64,000 bases of DNA from Ceratorhiza oryzae-sativae. Taxonomy: Eukaryota > Basidiomycota > Agaricomycetes > Cantharellales > Ceratobasidiaceae. Shown here one piece after another: positions 12,085 to 24,472 of this stretch. The stretch lies in assembly GCA_030998015.1 (NCBI GenBank), contig JARWMV010000249.1, positions 434,001 through 498,000 on the forward strand, given 5' to 3'. The notes beneath the pieces were generated by a model. That model had not been told where the DNA came from. It made no database searches and worked only from the letters and a program-made list of their open reading frames with translations. Every line of letters starts with the position of its first letter. Positions within the stretch are counted from its first letter, which is position 1. The translations under genes were made by a program, and so were the position numbers.

Positions 12085-13149
12085 TTGTAGTCCATCCAGG
12101 CTCCTGCTTTCAATGTGGCCTCGAATACAAGATATACGAGGGCCCGAGGTCTTGAAATCCGTGGAAAACCCGTTTGATCAGTTGAATGAATACGTTGCAT
12201 ATTTGAGAGAGTCGCATCATTCATAATCTTGTTGAATATCTCTTGATCAGCTGAAGTCGTAAGCGTTTGTATTTTTTTTATGCCTGCACCAATAGAAATC
12301 AAGTTCTTGACGTGCCTGAGACCAAATAAGGTTTGTGTCTTGGTGCTTTAATTGAGGCCTGATATAAACGCTCTCGTAAATCTATGGCTTGCTCTGTTTC
12401 CTCGAAATAATGAATGGCACCATCATTTCTACATCTGGGATAAGGGAGTGTCCACAGTATTTGCTAATAATATTCCCACCATCCCACGTAATAAATCGGT
12501 CTAATCTCCGTTATTCAGAGGTTTGGTACCATCGCTACTGACTCATACCGTAACCAAAGTTCAATCTCGCTTAACTAGGGAGCTGGCCTCTGATAATGCA
12601 TCATGTGAGTCAAGCTTTTTTTGCATTCAATTTTAACGAGCTACATGAACACGACGGTCAAACCGCTCGGGACACAGTCCGAGAACCAGAGAAAGCAGCC
12701 GTAAGGGCGGGGAACATCAACGAAGAAAGAGTCATGTAACTTAAGCACCACTCATACGACACGGTCCATTCTCCGGATGCCCCTCGTGCCCTTGCGACGA
12801 TGCAATACTACGGACGATCAAGCACGTGCTCCAGGAGCGCCCCCTTCACTTGGAGTCACGTTGGCTACTTCGTGGAGGTTCCCCCTCGCTGGAGGCGACC
12901 ACGATCTTGGGCACGATGAAAGCCTTTGGACTCTCACTGATTTCGCCAAGAGTTCTGGCGCTTTTAGCTTCCCTCGTGACCGTTCTGACACTTAGTTTTC
13001 TTTTCGTTTGTTTCCTTGTCAGGAAAAGGCTGGCTTTTTACTCTCCGAATTGAGCACCATTTGACCAAATCAACCTGCTGATTGGGCCGGATTGGCTCAG
13101 ATTTGAGACATGTAAGCGCCACTATTTTGGCCCATTTTGTGACCCCGTC
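12085..13149. other. Intergenic region, nothing recognised
   Basis: No frame or spliced set of frames in this stretch gives a recognisable protein. It separates the F-box-like gene from the LINE remnant. Confidence 0.45.
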
Positions 13150-13857
13150 TGTATATTGGCACGGGTGCAGCCTGATTTTCTCTAACAACACCACCACAAT
13201 CAAAGCCTCACTAGAAATTCATACAACAGCAGCTCAGAAAACCTGCATGTCAATTCAAAATCATGTATTTAATTTTATCGACAAACATCCCAAACACAAA
13301 ATCTCCCTACAGTACTGCCCAGATCACGAAGACATACGAGGCCACGACCTCGCCGACAAAATGGCCAAAAAGAGCATCATTCCACAGAAGAAGCATAATC
13401 GGAGGGAAATCACTCATCAACATCAAACACGAATCTAAGGCTAAAATGACAGACGGCTGGTTTGAAACTTGGTCAACTCGTGAACCTAGTGGCTTCTTTG
13501 CACCTGCAAACCGAACACCACCCTCGACCAAACCCGGCAAACTGCCGCTCAACACCCCAAGTCCCGCCTTCTCGCGCCTCACTCAAGTACTCACAGGTCA
13601 CACCTTCATTGCAGAATGCTATAAACAATTCGTCCCAAATAAGATCATATCTTCCCCTTGCAGTGACCCCCTTCAAATTAGACAGCATAAACTCCTAGAA
13701 TGCCCCCAAGTACGCTGACTTCCATCACCTCTTTACCACAGATTGTGGGGATATGCTCACCCTACCTGATATCTTTGGCACGACAAAATGCATCGAGAAT
13801 CTGATAGTTTTACTCGAACGCATGAATGCAGTCGCTAAAAAAAGACAAACATTTTGA
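13150..13857 (+). pseudogene. 3' remnant of a non-LTR (LINE) retrotransposon
   Basis: The C-terminal part of a LINE ORF2 is readable in three successive frames, so at least two frameshifts are present. First comes an RNase H segment (ISLQYCPDHEDIRGHDLADK, the family pattern W/Y-C-P-G-H-x-G-N-x-x-AD-x-LA in degraded form). Next, from about 13440, the conserved tail with LTGHTFIAECYKQF and a Cys/His cluster ending in LLECPQ. The last part continues from about 13710 to a TGA at 13855. The reverse transcriptase is absent, consistent with 5' truncation at insertion. A short A-run (AAAAAAA near 13838) is inside the last frame rather than a clear poly-A tail. Confidence 0.75.
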
Positions 13858-14687
13858 TTAGCTCCATGCTATTGGGACACCTTACTCTTCTCTCTCTTCT
13901 CTCCTTCCCTTTTTCTCGGACGCTGCACTCTTTGTGCTCTGCCATAATGTTACCCTCCCTCCACATGACTTCCCTCAGGCGTTTCGTTAGGACTCGCTCT
14001 TCTCCTCGTGCTACTTCCACTCTCCCTGCCCCGGTGCAAGGATTTGCCCCGTTTCACCCTTTGCGATTAGGCCGGGACCGCGCCTTGGCCCTTTGTGAGA
14101 CTATTAGCGGTATATAAATAACAGATCTCATCACCATCGTCAATGCAGCCTGATTGGCCCCAGTAATGAGGGGCTAGCGCCAAACAGAACAAATGCGATA
14201 CAAACTCATTTTGCCCAACAATTTCCAGCGCTTTTTGGAGTGCTCGTCTCGTCTCCGTGACTTCGCTCTGTCTCTAGTATGCCGTCTGGCCGTCTGACCT
14301 CTGTCTCTGTCCCGCCCCTTGGTTTTTGTGGCTCCCCACTTTGGTATTTGGTTTGTCTTGTCAGGCCGGTTCGGCCGTCCTGTTTGTGTAGGTCTTTATA
14401 TATGTATGCAGAAACAAAAAGCCAAAATAAAAATAAAAATGGTACGTCACGTGACTGAAATTTGTCAGCATCGCGGCACCCGATTTCCACTCTTAACCAC
14501 TACACCACCGTATCATAGTCGCACAATTTGAAAATTTGGCATAGGCGTATGTCCTTAGATTGTCGGTTGTGGCTGGTGAGTGCGAGAGCGGTTGAGTTGT
14601 GTTCTTGTGGCTCAGCGAGATTAACATGACTCTTGTTTCCAGTATATTCGGTTGTAGCGTTTGCCCTTCCGTAGACTGCAGCACACC
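13858..14687. other. Gap between LINE remnant and TFIIIC gene
   Basis: Bases 13880-14060 are CT-rich and may be LINE 3' sequence. A TATA-like GGTATATAAATA lies at about 14108. An A-rich stretch (AAAATAAAAATAAAAATG) lies near 14423-14440. The final 150 bp should hold the promoter and leader of the TFIIIC gene. No gene is seen. Confidence 0.45.
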
Positions 14688-17600
14688 ATGGACAGCCTGA
14701 CGGCTTACATACTACAAGAGCTTGCTTTTGAAGGCGACCTTGGTCAGTCATTCCTCGTTTTTGGTCGTCAGTTCGATCCCCCCTGACGGCTTTACTAACG
14801 CGATGATCCCGGTCTAGGCTCTGATGTGTTACGCCTTCGTCAAATCATCTCTCAATACTATGCTACCCACCCGCTCGCATCAAACCAGCTTCAGCGAGTT
14901 GACGAACAGTTCTCCGCATTCGTTTGGAAAGTCCTCGCCTCTCAAGACCATGTCGTCGTAGGAGTTGCACCAGAAGGAGCCGCAGCCGTCTACTTTCCGC
15001 CTCAGCCCGGTAAAGCCAAGGCAGCTGGCAAGGACAAAAGCAAGGCGAATCCAATGTCTGTGTCACTTACTCCTCTATCTTCCGACGAGGTCACCAGTCA
15101 GCCATTGGGTGCTCTTGTCGCAAAATATGGGAATGCACTTCGAATCGCTGTCGAACCTGATATTTGTTTCGTCTGCCTCACGGGATCTCATATTCGTGTA
15201 GGTTCCTTTGCAGCATCGCCACCGCAAATTCACTCACTCGTTCCTATAGCCTTCTAAACTCTCGGCGAACGCTTATGCTGTCTTGCAGCTGATCACACGG
15301 ACTCGCACTGAAGGGATTTCGGCAGCGGAAATCAGTCGGCAAAGTGGCTACGATCCCAAAACCTGTTTCTATCTCATCAAGATTCTCGTTGATTTTGGAC
15401 ATATGTGAGTACTAGTTATGTAGCCCTGGTTACAGGTAGTGAGCCTAATTGTCCAATATAGCCATAAGATCAAAGTGGGGGGTGCCGCTGTCAACATTTG
15501 CGTTCACAAATCTTTCTACGAAACCTGTAAATGGAAGCTCCCAGATAACGCAGCCACAGCGGATCCAGTCACTAATCTTGCTATTGGAGCCGAGGAGGAA
15601 GAGGAGGAGGAAGGTGAACCAGAGGATGCTAGCAAAGAGTTCACAACCAACATTCAGTTTGAACCTATCGATAACCGGCACATGTCAAACATAACAGTCG
15701 TCAAAACCCGCATCGAGCGTCTTCTTCAACTCATGCCCAACGGACTGCACGTTTATCGACACTTGCTGGAAGCCGTCGTGAGTATGCCTATTTGACACAT
15801 GCCGCCCCGCGTTCAAATGTTCTCAATATCCGTCGATTTCAGGGATTTAGATCTTCACTGAAAAAGGAACGACGCGTATTCACTCATCGCGTTCATGAAC
15901 TTTTCAAAACCCGTTTCATTGAAAAAGTCTGGGCTCAGTCAAATACGTCTGTCACTGGCCGAGTATTGTGTATCCGGCTGGTCGACCATGGCATGGAGGC
16001 CGGTGGGTCTGTCCAGAGTAGCGATGGGGAAAAAGCAATCGGAGTGACCCCGGTCATACAAGTCGAGAAACACGAAGCCTTGGGTACAGGCGGTGGGTGA
16101 TACACCTATAATGCTTCTTCACAGCCTCATCTCGTTCACCAGAGGCTCTATCCCAATTTGAAGGGGTCCATGCAACTCAAACGATCGCCGCTCAAATAAT
16201 CTCCTTGGTTGAACAATCTGATGTTACTGGTATGACTCTTGCGGTGAGCTTACCCAGGAATAACCTCTATCACATCTTGTAACATCATGTCGACATGAAC
16301 AGGACATTGCCAAATGCATCCACGACTTTGATCCTCGCTCCATCACGAAGCTCACGGCTACTTTCAGCTCTGGCCAACCCCCTACGCATCTTTCGCACCG
16401 GGCTCTTGTGATAGTGACGGAAATGTATGGCCGAGAGCGTCGCCAACGACTTTTCACTCTGGCTGCATATCGCAAGATGATTGAACAAGAGGGGCTGGAG
16501 GATCAATCCGTGCTGAGTTTAGAGGGGTCTAGGACCTGGGCCCTTTTCGAATCAAGCGACTTTGTAGCGGACGGGGAGGAAAGGGCCAAGTGGCTCGAGA
16601 ACTTTATTCGGAGAGCCTTAGGTCGTGGGGGGAAGACCAGGGAGAAGAGAGCAAAGCAAGGGCTCTCAGTGAATCCGCTTGACGAACAAGGTTTACCTAT
16701 CAAGGGGCGCCCGAGGGTCAAAGGGACGCAGAGGAAGCCACCAAGGCGCACTATATCGGCAAAGCGCAAGGCCCAGGACATCGAGGAGACCATTCAGGAG
16801 CTGTCCATCAAGAAACGCCGTGGAGAACCAAAGGCTAAAAAATCCGACCCTTGCTCTGGTTCGAGTGCGGTTGATGCTACGCCAATCCACTCCGATTCCG
16901 TGCCTGCTCCGGAGCCGAGAGCGGGAGCCAAAGGGGAGAAGCCGGTAGTATTCAAGGCAACCGCTGTTTCCCATCAGACGACTGCTGAATCAACCAGCGA
17001 ATGCACGCTAGCAACCGACTATGCCATTATGAACCACACAGACAACTCACCTGTCGTCGCGGCGGGCGAGGTTGTTCAGTTCAGTATCCACGGATCTAAT
17101 GCTATCTTGAACGATGTGCTCACCGGTGAAGGAATTTCATCTGCCCAGAGTGGACCGATCAGACTACCAAATCCTCCTCTCGTAAACGAAGGAGCAACTC
17201 CTCGTCATAGTTTACACCCAGAAATCCCAAATCCTTCAAACGACTCTTCCCATCCGCCGAAAAGACGCAGACTTTCCGATGGTATTCGGGTAGGCAGTTT
17301 GGCCAAGCTCCAGGTTGAGGGTTCTGTTTCAGCCCCTGCGAACCCGGTGCGAATCGACCCATTGCTCTTAGCCTCTCCATCGTTGGACGGTTTAACCACA
17401 GTCCAGGAATACACTCATACTCACTCGCCAGATATTGAACATTCAAGTGACCAGCCTCCGGTTTCTTCTGGGCCGCGCCATGATAGGGTTGCACAAGACG
17501 AGCTGGCCCCCCAGTACCAAACGCATCACGATACGGATCGCCAAGCTACTATGGACAGTTTACACCCAGTCTCACGACCTAGCAAAACTACCAATGTGTC

Positions 17601-20600
17601 TGCTCTTCGTCGCCAAACCGAGTTTCTCCAGCTTCTCGAAAATAAAGGCGGAGTTGTAAACGTGTCGCTGCTTAAAGCATTCAATGAGGAACATCAAAAG
17701 TTGCTCCAAACGTTACACGCAGCTGGCAAGACCGTCAGCACTACTCCGGGAACTGGCATGGATAAACGAACGTTCAATGCCACCATTTCCGCTCTTGAAG
17801 CTCGTGGATTGGTCAAGACACTTGTTGTTTCGGCACTTACAACTCATGGCACAACGAGAAGGGCTAACATAGTTTATCTCACGAACGCTTCTCAAGAATC
17901 CATCGATGAATGCGTTGAGGAGTTCAAGGCAGCTGGATCTGGTAAAAGTGTACCTTTGCCTAGCAACTTTCCGGAGGTTGAAGATGTACCGTATGGTGTG
18001 GCCGCTGTCACCCGCAGGGCCTCTGCTAGCCCTCTACCTGTTCCTACACCCCTACCTATAGATCCGATTTCTGCGGCCCGAGAGGCACAACTATCCGATA
18101 CTCAGACCGCCGCGCAGCTTGTGGGTTACAAAATTGGGCATTTTGCTCGTGCCCGTATACTTTACTTATGCCTGCTGCACGAAACATTTTCGGAAAATCC
18201 GCCCCCCTCTCTAGTCTCATCCAGGGAACGCATATTCAGTAGAAAATACCTATTCGAAGATCTTCCCTTGTCTTCCTATTGCGCTATCATTCCTCAGCAT
18301 AGTGTAGTTCCTGGATTAAAGGAAATCCTAGAGACCGAGAGTGGAGTAACCATCCGAATTTGTGACGTCCCGGAAACTGTCCGATCTGCTTTGCGGCACC
18401 GCTCCTCAGTGAATCGTAGCCGAATGCACAAGCTCTTGTCGTCACTCATTATGTTGGGTTGTCTGGTCCCGGCAAACGTGCATTATCATATTGAAACAAA
18501 TTCAACAAACTACGTGGACGTGTTGAATACAGAAGAGTACTGGGAATACGTGAGGATTACCACCGTCGTCCCAGTCTATCACTTTGCCGACAAAGCACGA
18601 GACGCCCCACTTTCATATTCCCATGAAGTTCTAACTTACGACGATGGAGTGAGACTGTGGGATCAGCTTCGAGCAGCGTCTCAAACTTCCAAGTCTCGCG
18701 CCTTTGAAGGTCCACCTAAATCTCCGCACTTTGAAGGAAACCCCAAGTTACTCCGTGGTATACGAAGAAAGGGGGCCTGGGCTGATACCTACGCGCTATC
18801 GGCTTCTCAGATTGATTATCTGTATAGCTTGGTAGATCCAGCCACTGGGTCAACTCCTCTTGATGATGAGTCTTCCACCAGGTTCGATAGCGCCTGCTTT
18901 ATCACTGCAGCTCCCGCACATGCTGTCTCAGACTTCTTCTCGCGGACCAGGGGGGGCATTCAGCGCGACCTACAGCGTGTTCAGGCATTGACCGAACGGA
19001 AAGCGCGGAAGTTGAAGAAGCTTACTGATGTGGCACGCCACACTCTTGCCATCAAGGCTGCTCAAGCCAAGAGAGACCAAGACACTCGTTGGGAATCAAT
19101 TGTATCAAGTGCCCTGGATGGCCGAGATCCGTCAAATCCCCAATTCCAGAAGGCCTTGGCGTCATTGAAGGTTGAGTTTACCGTGTCTCCTCAACAAATC
19201 AATCAGTCGTCTTGGGAAGTTCGAATCAAACACGCATACAAGGATGCTTTAGGAGCAAAACAATTCGTGATCGTCCCACCGCCGACCCCTCAAGCAGCCC
19301 CTGTCGTAAAAAAGCCACAAGAAGAGCTGGACCCCTCTGTTTCGAGGCTTATCGTTCAACAAGGTGCACCGGTCAGGCAAAAAAAGGACGTTGCTCCCAA
19401 AAAATCAGGCAGAAAATCTAAAAAGGAGCTCGAAGAAGCTACGAGCGTGGAAAAAGGTTCATTCCGTTTCAACAAATTTTCTCCACCAAGGCTAATTGCT
19501 CTCTCCAGAAGATTTGTCATTCCCAGAATCGGAGGCTCGTCGACGCCGTTTCCCTTGGAATGCCGACTACGATGAGCTCGCTCGAGATGCAGGAGCTATT
19601 ATACGCGTGCGGTGTCGTGGGAAACGGATGGACTGGTCTGCTATAGAACAAGTATTTCCGGGAGTGCAGCGCAACAGCGTGAGGCAGCGGGTAGCCAACC
19701 TGCAGGCCCTTCCGGGAGCTTCTGAGTATTTTCGTTCTTTGGATGACGCCTGGGCAACTCTTTGGCTTGAGCATCGCGGTTCGGATGCTCTGCCAGACCC
19801 CAACCCAGCTAGTGCGACCGAATTCGATCTCCCGGCGCACGTTTCGTTTTTACGCCGCAACGTTGATAAAGCCGCACTGTGAGTATTCCTGTTGTTAAAA
19901 TTGCGATATCACTATCTAACCGAAGAATAGACATGCAGGGGCAAAGCCAGTGAAACCTGAGGTTTCTATCTATCCAAGAGTTCCGGATACAGTTGAGGAG
20001 ATCCTCTCGCAGTATGACATTCAAGATAATGGATCGGTGCCCCAGCCGACATCATGGAGCTTCTTCTTCGATATACCTAGTGAGGAACGCCGTGAGCGCG
20101 AATTCTTACAACATCCCTTTGTCGTGTTTGATGTCGATACGCGTTCGTCGGAAGTACCGCTGAGTATCTCAATCGCCCAAGGAGCTGTAAAGGCAAGACG
20201 TTGTGAGACAATTTCGATGCAAATTATAATATGCTTCCTTTGCAGATGACCATTTCAACTCCTGAAGCGCTCTATAATAGTAACGATGCAGCTACTACTC
20301 TGGGTCTCCTCGGAGACCATACCATAAAGACGGCTATGCAAAACATGGGAGAAACCATTGTGAGGAAACAAGCAAAAATCGGAAGAACTTATCCTCTTCG
20401 TCAATACACGTATTCGGACTGGTGAGTAATAGTGAGTTCGGTTCAAAACCTCTAGGTTTAATGCAATGTAGGGCATTGTACAATATCAAAGGCGACTTCT
20501 CCAGCGCGATGTATGCAGATGCGTTGGCTATGCGTAAACAGCTGGATATCCAACGAGGAGAGTGGAGAAACATTGATCTCACCGACGAGGATGGTGAAAC

Positions 20601-21656
20601 GGCCGTGTATCTTGAGTTACTCTCCGAAAATCAGGTATGGAAATTCGATTTCAGAGTTGTCAATACACCTCATAAAACGACCAGTTGGACGTCATTATCG
20701 ATACAACTATCCCCGCCACGGGGAGGGAACAACTGGGTTGGCAAAGCAAAAAAGTCGGCAAGTTGATTCTCCACACTTCGTGTTGACGCGTATATTTATC
20801 GCTGAACCAGATGATGAAAACCTTGAAGCACACATTGCAATGCGTTTGGTTGCCAGCCAAGAAGATGAAAATCCGGGCCCCTCAAATACCGATATTCAAA
20901 CAATGTCCTTCCTGACGAACGTTCCTTGTTTGCATGGCTCTGAGAATAATGTTACCTGCGCCAAGTGTTTAGAAATGGCGGAAAGCAAAATTTCTGCTCC
21001 AGACCAACTGGCTATCCTGGCTGCATTGCGGGAAGCTAAGCCGGATGGAATACCTATTGGCCAGATTTTCGTGAGTGCATCTTGGTCGCAGCTATGACTG
21101 AAACTGATGCCCCCGTCCATATAGTATGGGCTATACAACGGAAATGCGACGGCCGCTGCGGTGGCATTGACCACACTGACCGAAACAAGTCCACCGCTGG
21201 TGTATGTTGCCGGTTACAGCCAAGCAAGGATTATCCCTGCCCCAGTCCTTGGAGAATGGGCGGTAAAAGTCGCACAATCTTCTGGTAACGATGACACTCA
21301 GTTCAGAATGGTATTTCCACGACAGTGGGTGAGCATTCATGGGGACGTATTGGACGATGTTTGGGCATCGGTCACGCAAGCTGTAGCTGGCAGTTTCATG
21401 TTCCGACCAGGTATAAGCGAAGTTAGTGACCACCACCCGAATCACTTGTGCCACACTGAATATTTTACAGTATGGATTGCGCAAACGCTATCGAGATGTA
21501 TTCGATCGGCTAGAACTCAACGACATCCTGAAATATCTTTTGGTGGCCGGTAAATTGACCCGAAGCACTCGATTCAACGTCCCTGTCGGCATGATGGATG
21601 TAGAGATGGAGAAAAACACTTACTGGTTTCTGACACACGGGGGCACCTGGTTTTGA
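14688..21656 (+). CDS. TFC3: Transcription factor IIIC largest subunit (B-block-binding, tau138-like)
   Basis: Largest subunit of TFIIIC, which binds the B box of tRNA genes and recruits TFIIIB and RNA polymerase III. Fifteen exons give 6168 nt, about 2055 aa: 14688-14742, 14818-15197, 15289-15404, 15462-15777, 15843-16083, 16125-16243, 16303-19456, 19509-19878, 19931-20192, 20246-20421, 20472-20634, 20685-20757, 20811-21070, 21125-21421 and 21471-21656. The N-terminus (MDSLTAYILQELAFEGDLG) leads to the B-block-binding winged helix around EGISAAEISRQSGYDPKTC. An acidic run (EEEEEEE) follows. The 3.1-kb exon 7 holds a long basic disordered region and a further winged-helix segment from about 17620 (EFLQLLENKGGVVNVSLL). 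Exons 8-15 form the conserved C-terminal region, with WNADYDELARDAGAIIRVRC and ending GGTWF. The exon 5/6 junction may use the donor at 16084 or 16096. The intron at 20758 requires a GC donor (GCAAGT); the one at 20193 probably also has one. Confidence 0.9.
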
Positions 21657-21866
21657 GACGTCTTCAGATTTTTGACATGGTCCCGTTTCGGCGATAGAAC
21701 AGCGTATAATTGAAACCTCCTACTGTTATCCTTTAAAAATAAAAATGTGTAGATCGCGGGCCGGACCCTCAAGGCTTGCATATATGAGGGTTTCCTTTCG
21801 CGCACGGACCACCCATTGGCATGCACAGCCAACCATTTGTCTTCCGGACTCTTTTCTCGGCTCATC

Positions 21867-22714
21867 ATGCTCGAAATCCCCTTTCTCGAAATTTACTGTG
21901 GGAATAAGAATGAATACGAAGCGGAACATAAATCATATCTTGCAACAGCAGCGTTTCTATCTGGTAAAGCATCCAGCTATGGGCTCCCCCCAACTCCAGA
22001 AGAGCTGGATCAGGAGCAACGGGAAATTTTGCAGGATCTCTCTGTGAGCTTTGCAGAGGCTGTAGTAGATCCGGTTTTGATTTCGGTACATTAAAATACC
22101 TCTCTAGCCCGCGACTCCACTTCGCTTTGAACCCCCAGAGCCTCTGGGTGTCGGGCGACTGGTATTCGACTTGGATGATTCAGCTGGACTTGCAAAAACC
22201 TGCACTAACTTTATCTCGCTTTGCAAAGGCGATAAGGGCATGTGTAAAAATGCCTCCAACAAGCCACTGCACTATAAGGGTACATCGATGCACAGGATTG
22301 TGAAAGATTTTGTGATTCAAGGGGGCGATGTGACAAGAAATGATGGAAGTGGGGGCGAGGTAAGTGCTTTGTACTCCGTTGAGGTAGTCGATATTGATCT
22401 CGGTCCAGTCGATATATGGAGGCAAATTTGCTGATGCCAAAGAGGGTCTGAAAGCGAAGCCAGAACTGGGCTCCCTCGCTATGGCCAACTCAGGAAAAAA
22501 TAGCAACACCAGCCAGTTCTTCATTGTCCTCACGGATGATGCTTCCAAGTTAGGCAAGATAGCAGGGAAATATGTCGTATTTGGCCGAGTGAGGCTCGTC
22601 GACGGCAGCAGACAAACGCTTGAACGCCTGAACGCTCTGGCCGGGAGTGATGAGAAGCCCATCAAGCCAGTGTGGGTCGAGGAGAGTGGAGTATTACCCG
22701 AGGTGGAAAAATAA
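21867..22714 (+). CDS. Cyclophilin-type peptidyl-prolyl cis-trans isomerase
   Basis: Cyclophilin of about 244 aa from three exons: 21867-22043, 22108-22359 and 22409-22714 (735 nt, in frame). An N-terminal extension of about 65 residues precedes the isomerase fold. The core shows GTSMHRIVKDFVIQGGDVTR, which carries the catalytic Arg and the Phe and Gln of the active site, then GSLAMANSGKNSNTSQFFI. Two positions differ from cyclophilin A: the Trp that contacts cyclosporin is not visible in the segment KLGKIAGKYVVFG, and the His of KHVVFG is Tyr. Weak cyclosporin binding or an altered substrate is therefore likely. The gene starts 210 bp after the TFIIIC stop on the same strand and is the last host gene before the transposon island. 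Confidence 0.9.
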
Positions 22715-23396
22715 ATCTAGCTTGTATTTTTGCATTTCCTAGACTTTATTGCTGTATATGTATTTTTTGTCACAGCAATGGGTCCACCGATAGGACGCTC
22801 CCGTTTCTTTGCCAGTGCCTCGTAGTCAGGGGACACATGGTTATTCCTAAATGTGAATGGCATTGAAAATACACCGTCACTAATTGAGTTCAATCCTGCC
22901 AACGACATGCTGCTCTGCTCAAGCGACCAGAGACACAATGTGTAAGTGTTTTTGGCTTTTGGCTGAGTCAACCTGCCAGTATTTTTTTAAATAGTTTTAT
23001 ATCACTAGCTCTGCACAAGTTCAATATCCCACTAAATATGTAGCCTATTGAAGCACAGAGGCCCAGCTTCTAAGTATGGCTTGTAGTGGTCATTAGATCC
23101 TAGTAGCACCAGTAGCCCATGCTACTCAGGACCTAGTCACTACTAAAAAGCATACTTTGCCATATGGTATTACTTTGTGCTAGCTAGACTTTTGGCTTTT
23201 GCCTGAGGAGAAGATTGGGTGGTACAGGTAGGTGGTCAAGGGACAACCATATATGGTCACACTGTTGAGCAAAAAAGGAAAAAAGGAAACAATATTGAGC
23301 AGGCTAGAAACACCCCAGGCAACTTTGTTAATATTGGGTAAAATATGCAAGACAGCAGTTTAATACTGAAATTAGCTTATGTTAAAATTTCAAGAG
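22715..23396. other. Left edge of the transposon island
   Basis: After the cyclophilin stop the sequence changes within about 250 bp from ordinary coding-type composition to AT-rich DNA almost free of CpG, from about 22980. No coding sequence is recognised. Confidence 0.55.
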
Positions 23397-23553
23397 TTAA
23401 ACAACTGCTGGTTGTCTCTGCAGAAATTGAGCAACAATTGTTGGATGAAATTCAGCCCCTTTAGATTAGCCATGACAGCCCAGAAAATAATGGTCAGCTA
23501 TGGGAGTCTGAAGCATATTTTGAATATTTATGCTGTATTTATCACTTTGCTCC
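23397..23553 (+). repeat. Left arm of a 1.07-kb inverted-repeat unit
   Basis: About 157 bp, the reverse complement of 24322-24471 with a few percent differences. Both arms contain the same coding-looking stretch (EIEQQLLDEIQPL then stop), so the repeat may have been part of a gene before it was inverted. Between the arms lies 770 bp with a minus-strand frame at 23600-23797 of coiled-coil character and a TATA-like GTATAAAAG near 23935. Confidence 0.75.
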
Positions 23554-24321
23554 TCAAGAAGTTGGCTGTGGTGGGTAGCAAGACTCAGCCAAAATTTTAC
23601 TAAGTCAAATGGCCAACTTTTTGAGGAGCAAAGTTGTCATAAGCCATGATCAAGGTCTCATGGCTAACCATCATTTTCTTCCTTTGTGTCCCACTTTTGT
23701 CCTGTGGCTTGACCACCTCCACTTCATGAGTAAGCACCTCCACTTGCTTACTGAGCCATGTCATATTCTTAGCCTCTTGCTGACTGATCTCTGCCATTCA
23801 CCTTACTCATCCCACTATTATTAGTTACTTGCTGACTGATGGGTGTACTATTATTAGTAACAGGCTTACTGATCACTGCCATTCCTTCCTACTCATGCTG
23901 CATGTATGCTTAGTCACTCCCTTGGTTAGAATAGTATAAAAGTAAGGAGAGTAAGCTGGTCTTCCCCAGCTTACCCTACCTTGTCAATTCCCCTCTAGAG
24001 CATCCAGTGTGAAGAACAATCCCCAGCTGACTTATTAGCTTAAGAATGGCTAGAAGGGTCATGAGTCAAGACCACATTGCATGCCCCAGCCCTAAGCACC
24101 TGACTTAGCTGCTGTCCACAGTTGCTTATTCAGTGATGGGTGTCCACCAACCACAAGCACATAAGTGCATACAGTGTCAAGCCACAGGACAGTAGACACA
24201 CACAAGGCATCAAGCCAAGACAAGCCACACATCAGCTGTGGTCAGGATGTAGTCCAGACCCAGTAAGGGCAATAGCCACTTGTAAAGCAAAGTCTGGCAA
24301 CTGCTTTCAGAGGTTGTGACA

Positions 24322-24471
24322 AAAGTGATAAATACAGCATAAATATTCAAAATATGCTTCAGACTCCTGTAGCTGACCATAATTTTCTGAGCCATCATGG
24401 CTACTCTAAAGGGGCTGAATTTCATCCAACAATTGTTGCTCAATTTCTGCAGAGGCAACCAGCAGCTGTTT
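24322..24471 (-). repeat. Right arm of the inverted-repeat unit
   Basis: Partner of 23397-23553. Its outer end abuts the first base of LTR-A copy 1 (24473), so the LTR may have inserted at or recombined with this arm. Confidence 0.75.
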
Positions 24472-24472
24472 A

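Noticed and set aside
14487..14520. tRNA A-box-like sequence on the minus strand (GGTGTAGTGGTTAAGAG)
   Set aside because: No B box, no T-arm and no acceptor-stem pairing follow; at best a fragment of a tRNA-derived SINE.
14770..14800. B-box-like AGTTCGATCCCCC
   Set aside because: Lies in the first intron of the TFIIIC gene, has an 11-nt rather than 7-nt loop, and no A box precedes it.
21816..21866. Longer N-terminus for the cyclophilin
   Set aside because: The upstream frame begins with a non-ATG codon; the ATG at 21867 is the first in-frame methionine that needs no extra exon.
23379..23603. Hypothetical small gene with mirror copy at 24210-24485
   Set aside because: The similarity is explained by the inverted repeat, and the frames are open mainly because the DNA is AT-rich and CpG-poor.
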